A DNA stretch of 7,955 nt from an uncultured Oscillibacter sp. Lineage in GTDB: Bacteria > Bacillota_A > Clostridia > Oscillospirales > Oscillospiraceae. The stretch's first letter is position 1; every line of letters starts with the position of its first letter. The notes under the pieces are model-generated. The model did not search any database, was not told the DNA's origin, and worked only from the letters and a program-made list of their open reading frames with translations. Where the stretch lies: positions 1 to 7,955 of the forward strand of contig CATOKC010000144.1 of assembly GCA_951800675.1 (NCBI GenBank). Direction: 5' to 3'. Of the stretch, positions 1 to 6,687 are shown one piece after another. The translations under genes were made by a program, and so were the position numbers.

Positions 1-509
1 CCGAGGGCATCCACTACGCCGACGGCTCCTTCGTCTCCGAGGCCAAGACCTCCGCGACCGATGGCTTCGGCCACGCCCAGCTGGGCGGTCTGGCCGCCAT
101 GCTGGCCGACATCGTGAAGAAGGAGACCGGCGCCAAGGTCCGCGGCATCGAGCTGAGCCTGCTCCAGCGCTGCGGCGCGCACCTGGCTTCCCAGACCGAT
201 ATCGACGAGTCCTTTATGGCCGGTAAGGCCGCCGTAGAGAATGCCGTGGCGGGCCTCACCGACAAGATGGTGGGCTTCGAGCGTTGCACCGAGGGCGGCA
301 AGTATGTCTGCAAGACCAAGCTGTTCAACCTTACCGATGTGGCCAACACCGAGAAGAAGGTGCCCATCGAGTGGATCAATGCCGAACATAACGGCGTGAC
401 CCAGGCCTTCGTTGACTACGCCCTCCCCCTCATCCAGGGCGAGACCAAGCTGAAGAAGGAGAATGGCCTGCCCCGGTTCGCCAGGCTGAAGAAGGTCCTG
501 GCAAAGTAA
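1..509 (+). CDS. 6-phosphofructokinase family protein, C-terminal part (5' end outside window)
   Basis: This is the 3' end of a phosphofructokinase-family gene, which phosphorylates fructose 6-phosphate to the 1,6-bisphosphate in glycolysis in the cytoplasm. The reading frame is open from base 3 to the TAA at 507-509, giving 168 visible residues. The segment RGIELSLLQRCGAHL, the following ENAVAG stretch and the ending NGLPRFARLKKVLAK are recognised from memory as typical of the roughly 400-residue clostridial PFK group. The N-terminal half, which holds the phosphodonor site, is missing. The sequence therefore cannot tell an ATP-dependent from a pyrophosphate-dependent enzyme, and no gene symbol is given. 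The gene ends in a terminator hairpin and converges with yvcK. Nothing looks broken apart from the window edge. Confidence 0.85.
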   Translation, partial: EGIHYADGSFVSEAKTSATDGFGHAQLGGLAAMLADIVKKETGAKVRGIELSLLQRCGAHLASQTDIDESFMAGKAAVENAVAGLTDKMVGFERCTEGGKYVCKTKLFNLTDVANTEKKVPIEWINAEHNGVTQAFVDYALPLIQGETKLKKENGLPRFARLKKVLAK

Positions 510-532
510 TTCCCACTTTTCTGGATAAAGAG

Positions 533-571
533 CAGCCGGTCCCCTTTCCGGGGGACCGGCTGTCTGTATAT
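533..571 (+). terminator. Rho-independent terminator after the phosphofructokinase gene
   Basis: A perfect 12-bp GC-rich stem pairs 533-544 (CAGCCGGTCCCC) with 551-562 (GGGGACCGGCTG) around a 6-base loop. It starts 23 bases after the stop codon. The following tract (TCTGTATAT) is only moderately T-rich, so termination may be imperfect. On the opposite strand the stem is followed by CTCTTTATCC, so it might also stop transcripts coming from yvcK. No better terminator for yvcK is visible. Confidence 0.75.
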
Positions 572-695
572 CAAAAAACATGTTCCAAAATCGGAAAAAG
601 AGGTCTAATTCGGAATATTACTGTGAAAATTCGTTTTTATTGGGGTTTCGCACTGGCGAAGGTCTCTGCTGTGCAGCGAAGGGAAACCGTAGTGA

Positions 696-1733
696 CTACT
701 CCGCACGGTAGCGGCCCTGGCCGGCGATGCGGACGCTGCGCTGGGCGTGGAGCTCCAGCAGGGCGGCGGCCAGAAGCTCGGGGTCATGGCGGACGTAGCC
801 GTCCCGGACCATGGACACCGGGCGGCTGACCAGCTCTACGCCCAATTCAGCGCACTTGGCCTTGTCGTAGCGCAGCGGCTCCGCGCCCTCACGGGCATAG
901 CGCTCCAGGACCTCCGGCGGGATGACGGAGGAGTTCACCAGGCACAGGCGGAACAGCCCCGGCAGGGAGTGCTGGAAAATGGCACGGATATGGTCGGCGT
1001 TGGTATAGCCCTCCGTCTCCCCTTCCTGTGTCATGACGTTGGCAATGTAGACTTTCAGGGCGGAGGATCCCGCGATGGCCTGGGCTACGCCGTCTACCAG
1101 CAGATTGGGGATGATGCTGGTATAGAGGCTCCCTGGGCCTAGAAGGATCATATCCGCTTCCCGGATGGCTTCCAGGGCGGCTTCCAGGGCGGGGGGATGC
1201 TCCGGCAGGAGGCGGACCTGGTGTATGCGGCAGTCCTCCCGCTTCTTGCAGTAGAATATCTTGGACTCCCCTAAGATCTTGGCACCGTTTTCGAACTCCG
1301 CTTCCAGCTGCACATTGCTGGTGGTCACGGGGAGCACCCGGCCGGTGATGGCCAGGACCTGGCTCATGCGGCTGACCGCCTGGTCGAAGCTCCCGCCGGA
1401 AATGCCGTTGAGGGCCGCCAGGAAGAGGTTGCCGAAGCTCTGGCCCTTCAGAGAGCCCTCGGTGAAGCGGTAGTGGAGCAGCTCCCCCATAAGGGGCTCC
1501 ACGTTGGCAAGAGCCTCCAGGCAGTTGCGCACGTCGCCGGGGGGCAGCATCCCCAGCTCCTGACGCAGGACGCCGGAGCCGCCTCCGTCGTCCGCCACCG
1601 TGACGATGGCGGTAAGATTGTTGGTATGGCGCTTTAAGCCGCGCAGCATGGTGGAAAGGCCCGTGCCGCCGCCGATGGCGGCGATCTTGGGGCCTTTGCC
1701 GCTGGGGCCGCGGTAAAGTTGATTTTGATTCAT
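696..1733 (-). CDS. yvcK: YvcK / CofD-like gluconeogenesis factor
   Basis: This encodes a 345-residue YvcK-family cytoplasmic protein, close in size to its Bacillus relative. In the family, YvcK binds UDP-sugars and is needed for growth on gluconeogenic carbon sources and for normal cell-wall synthesis and shape. Visible motifs are the nucleotide-binding glycine loop GGGTG (residues 21-25), DDGGGSG (48-54), PPGDVRN (64-70) and GPGSLYTS (199-206), in the family's order. The ATG at 1733 is chosen because the conserved core begins about 15 residues later. The upstream ribosome site is poor (GAAGAG only 3-4 bases away, TGAGGT 13 away). The gene starts 31 bases after the methyltransferase stop, where rapZ would normally lie directly upstream. 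Its stop is followed by convergent sequence rather than by whiA. GC is about 65% in a sampled line, unlike the genes just upstream. Confidence 0.95.
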   Translation of the reverse strand: MNQNQLYRGPSGKGPKIAAIGGGTGLSTMLRGLKRHTNNLTAIVTVADDGGGSGVLRQELGMLPPGDVRNCLEALANVEPLMGELLHYRFTEGSLKGQSFGNLFLAALNGISGGSFDQAVSRMSQVLAITGRVLPVTTSNVQLEAEFENGAKILGESKIFYCKKREDCRIHQVRLLPEHPPALEAALEAIREADMILLGPGSLYTSIIPNLLVDGVAQAIAGSSALKVYIANVMTQEGETEGYTNADHIRAIFQHSLPGLFRLCLVNSSVIPPEVLERYAREGAEPLRYDKAKCAELGVELVSRPVSMVRDGYVRHDPELLAAALLELHAQRSVRIAGQGRYRAE

Positions 1734-1764
1734 AGACTCTTCAATGACCTCATATATAGTGGTA

Positions 1765-2424
1765 CTACAGTAAATCAGGTTTTGTGTTAGCTGCTATTGT
1801 ATGATTAGAGTACGTATTCCAAGTCGGTTCATAGCTATCAACAGCTTGATCACCCCACATATCCCATCCTGCTCTGTCACCTCTTGCAAAGAGCTCAAGG
1901 AACGGTGCTGAGGAGCAGCGCTCAATTAAATTGACAAATTCGTCAGGTTTTCTTGAGTGCTCCCGCTTGATTGAGCGAATAAGATTTACTTGAGATCTGC
2001 CAGGATCCAATGTCCGGTTCTTATCCCCCCTAATTCCAAACAAAAGTATCTCTGTTACATTTCTAAAATAAAACCCAACGCCTCTGCCATCCGGCATACC
2101 ATCTTTTCTTACCTTTTCCCAGATGATATTGGTTTTATATTCAAATCCCCAGGCCTGCATTACTTCCAATCCCTCTGGAAGCAACGCATTTGGAACCCAC
2201 AAATATAAATGGCACTTTTCATCTGCAACTTTTGAGACAGGCAATGCTTTTATCTCCTCTAACTGCATGGTACTGTATCTAGACAATCGTTTATGTTCTG
2301 GTGCAACCTTACCTGTCCGGTTCTGAAATTGCCATGGCGGATCCGCATAAATTGTTTTATATTTTTTCCCGATGGTATATTGCTTAAAATCTTCTATTGT
2401 TTTTGCCAACTCTATCTTTGTCAC
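1765..2424 (-). CDS. MT-A70 family DNA adenine-N6 methyltransferase (modification subunit)
   Basis: This encodes a 219-residue MT-A70-family methyltransferase. Beside a restriction nuclease gene it most likely methylates an adenine in the nuclease's DNA site to protect the host. Visible motifs are the catalytic DPPW (residues 28-31), LYLWVPNALL (73-82), HSRKP (156-160), the S-adenosylmethionine-binding ELFARG (177-182) and WDMWG (187-191). This order is that of bacterial and phage MT-A70 enzymes, a group that includes the type II methylase M.MunI. The start is taken as GTG at 2424: it overlaps the upstream TGA as GTGA and has AGAGGGG 8 bases before it. A longer in-frame GTG at 2445 lacks a ribosome site. 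The four-base overlap implies translational coupling to the endonuclease. The gene is AT-rich compared with its neighbours, which suggests transfer. The target sequence cannot be read from the protein. Confidence 0.9.
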   Translation of the reverse strand: MTKIELAKTIEDFKQYTIGKKYKTIYADPPWQFQNRTGKVAPEHKRLSRYSTMQLEEIKALPVSKVADEKCHLYLWVPNALLPEGLEVMQAWGFEYKTNIIWEKVRKDGMPDGRGVGFYFRNVTEILLFGIRGDKNRTLDPGRSQVNLIRSIKREHSRKPDEFVNLIERCSSAPFLELFARGDRAGWDMWGDQAVDSYEPTWNTYSNHTIAANTKPDLL

Positions 2425-3089
2425 AGCGAATACCCCTCTACACACGGCTTTTTGATACCGATTGCCAAAATGGGACAGCCTCCGTTTCTGCGTGACTTTA
2501 ACCTATACTCTAATTTTCCCATCCATGTTGTGCTGGCTCCATATTTAGGAATCAGCGGTTTTCCGTGCTTATCCACTACTTCTTTAAAAATATCATTTAA
2601 CTCCTTTGACCGTGTTACTATGATCCCAACTTCAATTAAACCGCAGTCAAAGTATGTACGCATGGCAAGCAAATCACGGTCAAAGGTTTGGTCTTTACTG
2701 TTCCATTCTAAATCAAATGCAACTTTTCCTTTAATAAAATCGATATTGTGCCCATCAATGTAACCCGTGATCGTCTTTTCATCATAGGGCTCATCTGAAA
2801 AACGACCTCGTTGATTCGCTCTTCGAGGATACATTTTTACTAACAGATCTCCGGTAATTCTGATTTCCCGCCACCCTAATGGATACAAAATATCGTCAAA
2901 TTTTTTGGGTATTGCCGTTTCGTTTCCTCCGGCGGCCTGCAAATCTTCAATGGAGATCGTTAAATTTTCCAGGCAGTCCTGCACTTCGCTCCATTCCATC
3001 GGATACGCATTATGCAATATCTCCAAGGCATGACCATAATTCTGAAATTCAAATTTCTTCAATAAATCTTCTCGAATATATCTTGTCAT
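2421..3089 (-). CDS. BglII/BstYI-family type II restriction endonuclease
   Basis: This encodes a 222-residue protein that I recognise as the BglII/BstYI-like family of type II restriction enzymes (Pfam Endonuc-BglII). These are PD-(D/E)XK-fold dimers that cut a short palindrome. The probable metal site is D117 (in NIDF) and E128 with N130 (in FDLEWN), resembling the Asp ... Glu-x-Gln arrangement of BglII rather than the usual Glu-x-Lys. Other conserved-looking blocks are SKDQTFDRDL (131-140), VGIIVTRS (154-161), KYGASTTWMGKL (182-193) and GGCPILAIGI (203-212). The ATG at 3089 has AAGGA 8 bases upstream, and the gene starts 31 bases after rapZ ends. The adjacent methyltransferase supports a restriction-modification pair. 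No controller (C) protein gene or own promoter is visible. Sampled lines are 28-47% GC against about 63% in rapZ. Family call is strong from pattern memory; cut site and activity are unknown. Confidence 0.8.
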   Translation of the reverse strand: MTRYIREDLLKKFEFQNYGHALEILHNAYPMEWSEVQDCLENLTISIEDLQAAGGNETAIPKKFDDILYPLGWREIRITGDLLVKMYPRRANQRGRFSDEPYDEKTITGYIDGHNIDFIKGKVAFDLEWNSKDQTFDRDLLAMRTYFDCGLIEVGIIVTRSKELNDIFKEVVDKHGKPLIPKYGASTTWMGKLEYRLKSRRNGGCPILAIGIKKPCVEGYSL

Positions 3090-3120
3090 ATTATCTATCC
3101 TTCTCTCTTATCCTTTGCGG

Positions 3121-3981
3121 CTATGTCCTCGTCATGTCCCTGTGGTTTTCTGTTACCTGATAGCCCAGGTTTCGGATGTACTCTGCCAGTGCGTGGGTGA
3201 CCGCTACGGAGCGGTGATGGCCTCCGGTACAGCCTATGGCGATCACCAGCACCGTCTTCCCTTCCTCCTGGTACAGCGGCAGGACGAAGCCCAGAAGCTC
3301 CCGGAGCTTCTCCAGAAACTGCTCCGTCTCCCGGAAGGAAAATACATAATCCCGCACCCCCTGGTCCAAGCCGGTCTTGGGGCGCAGGACGTCGATATAG
3401 AACGGGTTGGGCATGAAGCGTACGTCGAAGACCAGGTCGGCTTCCAGAGGCAGACCGTGCTTAAAGCCGAAGGATACTACGCTTACCTGCATCTTCCCCG
3501 CGTCCCGGCTGCCGCCGAACAGGCGCAGCAGCTCCCCGCGCAGACGGGTGGTGGAGTAGCGGCTGGAATCGACCACAACGTCCGCCTGGGCCCGGACCGG
3601 GGCCATCAGGGTGATCTCCCGATGGACCGCCGCTTCCAAAGAACCGCACTGGTCCTGGAGGGGGTGCATCCGTCGGGTCTCCTTGTAGCGCTTGATGATG
3701 GTATCCACATTCGCCTCCAGGAACAGAAGGGTACAGTTATATTCCCGCTGGCGCAGGGTGGACAGGACCTCCAGAAATTCATCGAAGGTGTCGGCGGTGC
3801 GCACATCGTACACCAGGGCCACCCGGTTGTACCGCCCGCTGCCCGCCGAGCAAAATTCCGCAAATTTCAGGATCATGCCCGCGGGCATGTTGTCTACGAT
3901 ATAAAATCCCATGTCCTCCAAAAAGGAGGCCGTTCTGCTCTTTCCGCCTCCGGAAAGGCCGGATATGATCAGTATCTCCAT
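3121..3981 (-). CDS. rapZ: RapZ / YvcJ family P-loop nucleotide-binding protein, RNase adapter
   Basis: This encodes a 286-residue RapZ (YvcJ) protein. In E. coli RapZ binds the small RNA GlmZ and hands it to RNase E, linking to amino-sugar supply for the cell wall. In Firmicutes YvcJ binds and hydrolyses nucleotides, and its exact role is less clear. Visible are the Walker A motif GLSGGGKS (8-15) near the N-terminus, VDNMPAG (29-35), and the C-terminal GCTGGHHRSV (250-259) in a region implicated in ligand/RNA binding. The ATG at 3981 gives the family's usual beginning MEILIISGLSG and has GAGGAG about 9 bases upstream. A longer in-frame reading up to 4056 has no family similarity. It lies 65 bases after the nuclease-like gene and 31 bases before the restriction gene, between murB and yvcK as in other Firmicutes but separated from both by extra genes. 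Confidence 0.95.
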   Translation of the reverse strand: MEILIISGLSGGGKSRTASFLEDMGFYIVDNMPAGMILKFAEFCSAGSGRYNRVALVYDVRTADTFDEFLEVLSTLRQREYNCTLLFLEANVDTIIKRYKETRRMHPLQDQCGSLEAAVHREITLMAPVRAQADVVVDSSRYSTTRLRGELLRLFGGSRDAGKMQVSVVSFGFKHGLPLEADLVFDVRFMPNPFYIDVLRPKTGLDQGVRDYVFSFRETEQFLEKLRELLGFVLPLYQEEGKTVLVIAIGCTGGHHRSVAVTHALAEYIRNLGYQVTENHRDMTRT

Positions 3982-4046
3982 GTTTTCTCTCTCCTCTTCC
4001 CGCCTGCTTTTCTGATTGTTTGTTCTTTTCAGGTTTGCACATACTG

Positions 4047-5240
4047 TCAACGACACAAAGGTCCAATCAAGTCTTTGACAAGACAGTCACTGATCAATTT
4101 GCATTGCGGGGCCATTTCATCGATCAGCTTGATCTGTGCGCTGTGATCCTTGAAGTTGAGCCGCGCGCCTTCGGGGTCCTCCCAATACAGCCATCGTTCC
4201 CACTTGGTTTGGCGGAACTTTGGAAAATTTTCCAGGGCATCCAGTTTTTCGATCCACTTTCGATATACATCCGGAAAATAAGCCTCCGCATCGGCAAGAG
4301 GTATGAACGGATGTCCGCCGTCCTCTGTCTCCTCAGAAAAGCCAAAGCCTATATAGAGATAGGTATCGACATCTATCCCTATGACCACGTGATAGTTCTT
4401 ACTCCCTTTTGTGAGGGTATCCAAAAATATATCAGCACAGTTCGTATATGGAAGCGTTTTCAATTTCGTCTTTTTCTCGATCTCCTCACACAGCTTCTGG
4501 AAAAAACACGCCGTCACATCATCTATTTTCTCGCGGAAGCTGCGGGCAATGATCTGCGCGGCCTGGGCCATATCGGAGCTGTCCAACAGGTCTTTCACAT
4601 CGATCCCCTCATTGTCTATTCCGGCAGCTTGGAAGACCGCGCCGAGATATTGCTTTAAAAATGCGTATTGATAGCCGTCCGCTTCCACAGATGCCATACA
4701 ACTTTCCAGCCACGAAACGATCTCTTTCTCAAAGCTGATGCATCGGAACCGTTCCGGCTCCACTCCCCTGATGCTCTGCTCTTCCGGAGCGTGTCCGTCC
4801 AGGGTGAGGTAATAGACCGTGTATTCTTTGCGCTTTTTGCGGCAGAAGGACGCATAGCGTGCCAACTGGCTGTCCCCATCTCTGGCATCGACTTTCATTT
4901 CGATCACGGCGCAAAAGTTTTTGGATTCCAGTACAAAATCGATCCTGCTGGAACCGCCATCGAAGGTCCGTTCTCGATACACTTTCCATGATCCGTTCAG
5001 AAATGCTTCAGGGATGTGTATCGCTTGGAGAAAAAGGTGCAGAAAACCGGCTTTATCGCTTGAACCGCAGGGACTGTTCAGCAAAAAGAAGATGATCTTA
5101 GAATGCGTCCGTGTTTCATAGCGTTCCAGTTGAAGCACGGAAAGGATGTTAAACGCGGACGTTTCGCCTGCGGCATCCTTTTGCCTGTCAGAGGCGGTTT
5201 GCAGGAGTTTTGTTATGTTCGCCATTTGCCCGTCATCCAC
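4047..5240 (-). CDS. PD-(D/E)XK nuclease superfamily protein (PDDEXK_4-like), unknown role
   Basis: This encodes a 397-residue soluble protein whose N-terminal third looks like the PD-(D/E)XK nuclease superfamily, most like Pfam PDDEXK_4. Predicted metal and catalytic residues are D101 (in SSRIDFVLES) and E114/K116 (in AVIEMKVDA), followed by a QLARYASF helix (125-132). An earlier YETRTHSKIIFFLL helix (41-54) could supply the family's N-terminal Glu. The rest (about 170-397) is charged, without membrane segments or recognised motifs; its middle part ends in a K/E-rich helix around 240-260. The GTG at 5240 is preferred because AAGGAG lies 8 bases before it; an ATG five codons later has no ribosome site. 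It begins 15 bases after the murB stop, so it is probably cotranscribed. GC is intermediate (52% in a sampled line). Such standalone proteins occur near defence genes, but substrate and function are unknown. Confidence 0.75.
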   Translation of the reverse strand: MDDGQMANITKLLQTASDRQKDAAGETSAFNILSVLQLERYETRTHSKIIFFLLNSPCGSSDKAGFLHLFLQAIHIPEAFLNGSWKVYRERTFDGGSSRIDFVLESKNFCAVIEMKVDARDGDSQLARYASFCRKKRKEYTVYYLTLDGHAPEEQSIRGVEPERFRCISFEKEIVSWLESCMASVEADGYQYAFLKQYLGAVFQAAGIDNEGIDVKDLLDSSDMAQAAQIIARSFREKIDDVTACFFQKLCEEIEKKTKLKTLPYTNCADIFLDTLTKGSKNYHVVIGIDVDTYLYIGFGFSEETEDGGHPFIPLADAEAYFPDVYRKWIEKLDALENFPKFRQTKWERWLYWEDPEGARLNFKDHSAQIKLIDEMAPQCKLISDCLVKDLIGPLCR

Positions 5241-5255
5241 GGCAGTCTCTCCTTA

Positions 5256-6167
5256 TCATGGAACGATCTTGACCTCCGGCTCCAGGCGTATGCCGGTCTC
5301 GCGGTTTACAACGTCTTGGATATGGGCGATCAAGGACAGGACGTCGGCGCAGGAGGCGCCGCCAGTGTTGATGACAAAGCCCGCGTGCTTCTCCGACACC
5401 TGGGCTCCCCCTACCCGGAAGCCCTTCAGGCCGCACTGCTCGATGAGGCCCCCCGCAAAATGGCCCTCGGGACGCTTGAAGGTACTGCCCGCGCTGGGGT
5501 ATTCCAGTGGCTGCTTCTCACGGCGGCGGCGGCTCAGGTCCTCCATGAGGGACGCGATCTCGGCGCCGTTACGGGGTTCCAGAAGTAACTCCGCCTCCAG
5601 GACCACGCCGCGCTTATCGCTGAACACGCTGTGGCGGTAGCTCAGGTCCAGTTCCTCCGGCACAAGACGGCGGACGCCTTCATCGGGGAACCAGGCGGTG
5701 ACGGCGGTGAGGACCTGCTTCATCTCGCCGCCGTAGGCCCCGGCGTTCATGCATACCGCGCCTCCCAGGCTCCCGGGGATGCCGTGGGCAAACTCCAGAC
5801 CTCCCAGCTCCTCCCTGCGGGCGAAGGAGGCCAGACGGGCCAGACTCAGTCCGGCTCCGGCGCGGACGGTGTACCCGCCGGTGCGCGACACGCCGTCCAG
5901 GGAGCCGGTGTAGATGACCAAGGCGTCCAGGCCGTTGTCGGACACCAGGAGGTTGGAGCCGTTGCCAATGACCAGGACCGGCCAGTCCTCCTCCTCCGCC
6001 AGGGACAACAGCGCCCCGCATTGAGCGGCTCCGGCGGGCCGGACGAAGCGCCGGGCGGGCCCGCCGATCCGGAAGGTGGTGTGCCGGTCCATGGGCTCCT
6101 CCCGGAGGACCTGGCAGTCGGGAAAGCTGGGGGCGAAAAGGGCGTCAAAGCGGTCGAACCAAGGCAT
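5256..6167 (-). CDS. murB: UDP-N-acetylenolpyruvoylglucosamine reductase MurB
   Basis: This encodes a 303-residue MurB, the FAD enzyme that uses NADPH to reduce UDP-GlcNAc-enolpyruvate to UDP-MurNAc in cytoplasmic peptidoglycan synthesis. Visible are the FAD-domain segments TTFRIGGPA (30-38), GNGSNLLVSDNG (68-79) and GIPGSLGGAVCMNAGAYGGE (129-148). The C-terminal part has YRHSVF (177-182), AGSTFKRP (226-233) with the probable catalytic proton donor S228, AQVSEKHAGFVIN (255-267) and LEPEVKIVP (295-303) with the probable catalytic glutamate E298. Length and motifs fit the short type II MurB of Firmicutes. The start is ATG at 6167, preceded by a perfect AGGAGG with 7-8 bases spacing; an in-frame TTG at 6188 is rejected. 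It is the first gene of the minus-strand run and has its own promoter just upstream. Confidence 0.96.
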   Translation of the reverse strand: MPWFDRFDALFAPSFPDCQVLREEPMDRHTTFRIGGPARRFVRPAGAAQCGALLSLAEEEDWPVLVIGNGSNLLVSDNGLDALVIYTGSLDGVSRTGGYTVRAGAGLSLARLASFARREELGGLEFAHGIPGSLGGAVCMNAGAYGGEMKQVLTAVTAWFPDEGVRRLVPEELDLSYRHSVFSDKRGVVLEAELLLEPRNGAEIASLMEDLSRRRREKQPLEYPSAGSTFKRPEGHFAGGLIEQCGLKGFRVGGAQVSEKHAGFVINTGGASCADVLSLIAHIQDVVNRETGIRLEPEVKIVP

Positions 6168-6208
6168 AGGGGAACCTCCTGCATCCAAATAACCAACTTA
6201 CTGACATT

Positions 6209-6237
6209 AGTATACCGCATGGATGCGGAAAAGTCTA
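6209..6237 (-). promoter_or_regulatory. murB: Sigma-A type promoter for murB and the downstream run
   Basis: On the minus strand the -35 box is TAGACT (6237-6232, four of six matches to TTGACA), followed by an exact 17-bp spacer and the -10 box TATACT (6214-6209, five of six). Transcription would start near 6201 and leave a leader of about 35 bases before murB. No comparably good promoter was seen inside the run, so it may drive all six genes; that extension is inference. Confidence 0.7.
6215..6228. repeat. Perfect inverted repeat between the murB -35 and -10 boxes
   Basis: CCGCAT-GG-ATGCGG is a 14-bp perfect inverted repeat with a 2-base centre, directly abutting the -10 box and filling most of the 17-bp spacer. 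A repressor or activator bound here would control murB. It could also be chance, and no known regulator site is recognised. Confidence 0.45.
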
Positions 6238-6314
6238 CCGGATTTCTGCGGGCGGGTCGGATACTTTGCACAAAAATATAGGATGGAGGGCCGTGGAAGC
6301 TGTCAGATCGGCAA

Positions 6315-6343
6315 TTGACAGGAAAAGAATGGGCCTCTATAAT
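6315..6343 (+). promoter_or_regulatory. Full-consensus sigma-A promoter of the T-box/transporter unit
   Basis: TTGACA (6315-6320), a 17-bp spacer and TATAAT (6338-6343) match the vegetative consensus in every position. Transcription should start near 6350, just before the first T-box stem. It points away from the murB promoter, about 80 bases apart. A very strong promoter is expected where control is exerted downstream by a riboswitch terminator. Confidence 0.92.
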
Positions 6344-6349
6344 AGGAAA

Positions 6350-6626
6350 CACATATTTTCGAAACCCTATGAAGGAAAGAGTATCCCGCCCTCCGCCTCA
6401 CAGAGAGTCCCCGTTTGCTGGAAGGGGACAGGCCGGCAGCGGGAGAACATGGCTCCGGAGAGGCGTGCCCGAGCGAAGCTTGTCAGGGCATGACGGGTCT
6501 GCCCGTTACAGCAGGAGGCATTGTTGGATGCCGGTGAGGCCCTGGCGGGAGCGCGCCGGGGTGAAAAGAAGTGGTACCACGGACACTGCGTCCGTCTTCT
6601 GTTTTGGCAGAGGACGGGCGTTTTTT
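6350..6626 (+). promoter_or_regulatory. T-box riboswitch leader, specifier most likely ATG (Met)
   Basis: The leader reads the charging state of a tRNA and prevents termination when that tRNA is uncharged. Stem I holds the AGTA loop-E strand (6380-6383), an upper helix 6384-6389 / 6439-6444 (TCCCGC/GCGGGA), the AGAGAG motif (6402-6407) and a distal helix 6407-6412 / 6424-6429. GAAC (6445-6448) leads into the specifier, best read as ATG at 6449-6451 and followed by a purine. The antiterminator is clear: AGAAG (6567-6571) pairs with CTTCT (6596-6600), the bulge is TGGTACC (6572-6578), and ACGGAC (6579-6584) pairs with GTCCGT (6590-6595). The bulge TGGT would pair with a tRNA ending in A-CCA. 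That fits tRNA-Met and disfavours the alternative readings CAT (His, discriminator C) and AAC (Asn, usually G). Stems II/III (about 6461-6560) contain small hairpins that I did not resolve. Confidence 0.92.
6589..6626 (+). terminator. T-box regulated terminator
   Basis: A 13-bp stem pairs 6589-6601 with 6608-6620 (two G-U pairs), with a 6-base loop TTTTGG and six Ts (6621-6626). Its 5' arm reuses the bases that close the antiterminator (6590-6600), so the two structures exclude each other. This is the default-off state when the tRNA is charged. Confidence 0.93.
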
Positions 6627-6687
6627 GTCGCCCCGGCGGGGCCGGGAGCTATCAAACTGTATGTTCTGTGTAAAGGAGCTGTTTCCC

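Noticed and set aside
644..688. Inverted repeat GGTTTC / GAAACC with nested CTGC-GCAG just downstream of yvcK, as a yvcK terminator
   Set aside because: The outer stem is only 6 bp with a 33-base loop and no T tract follows on the minus strand, so it is too weak to call.
4045..4050. TTGACA on the minus strand just before rapZ as a -35 box for a separate rapZ promoter
   Set aside because: Seventeen bases downstream the sequence is AAGAAC, with no acceptable -10 box. The hexamer overlaps the stop region of the upstream gene and is probably chance.
3115..4146. Long plus-strand open frame of 343 codons opposite rapZ
   Set aside because: It is antisense to rapZ, whose full motif set is present on the minus strand. 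The plus frame is open because of high GC codon structure and has no recognisable domain or ribosome site.
6168..6188. Longer murB starting at TTG 6188
   Set aside because: The perfect AGGAGG lies between this TTG and the ATG at 6167, so the ATG is the functional start.
5103..6281. Plus-strand open frames (5103-5588, 5146-5640, 5631-6281) opposite murB and the start of the nuclease gene
   Set aside because: They are composition-driven shadows of murB and have no protein-like features.
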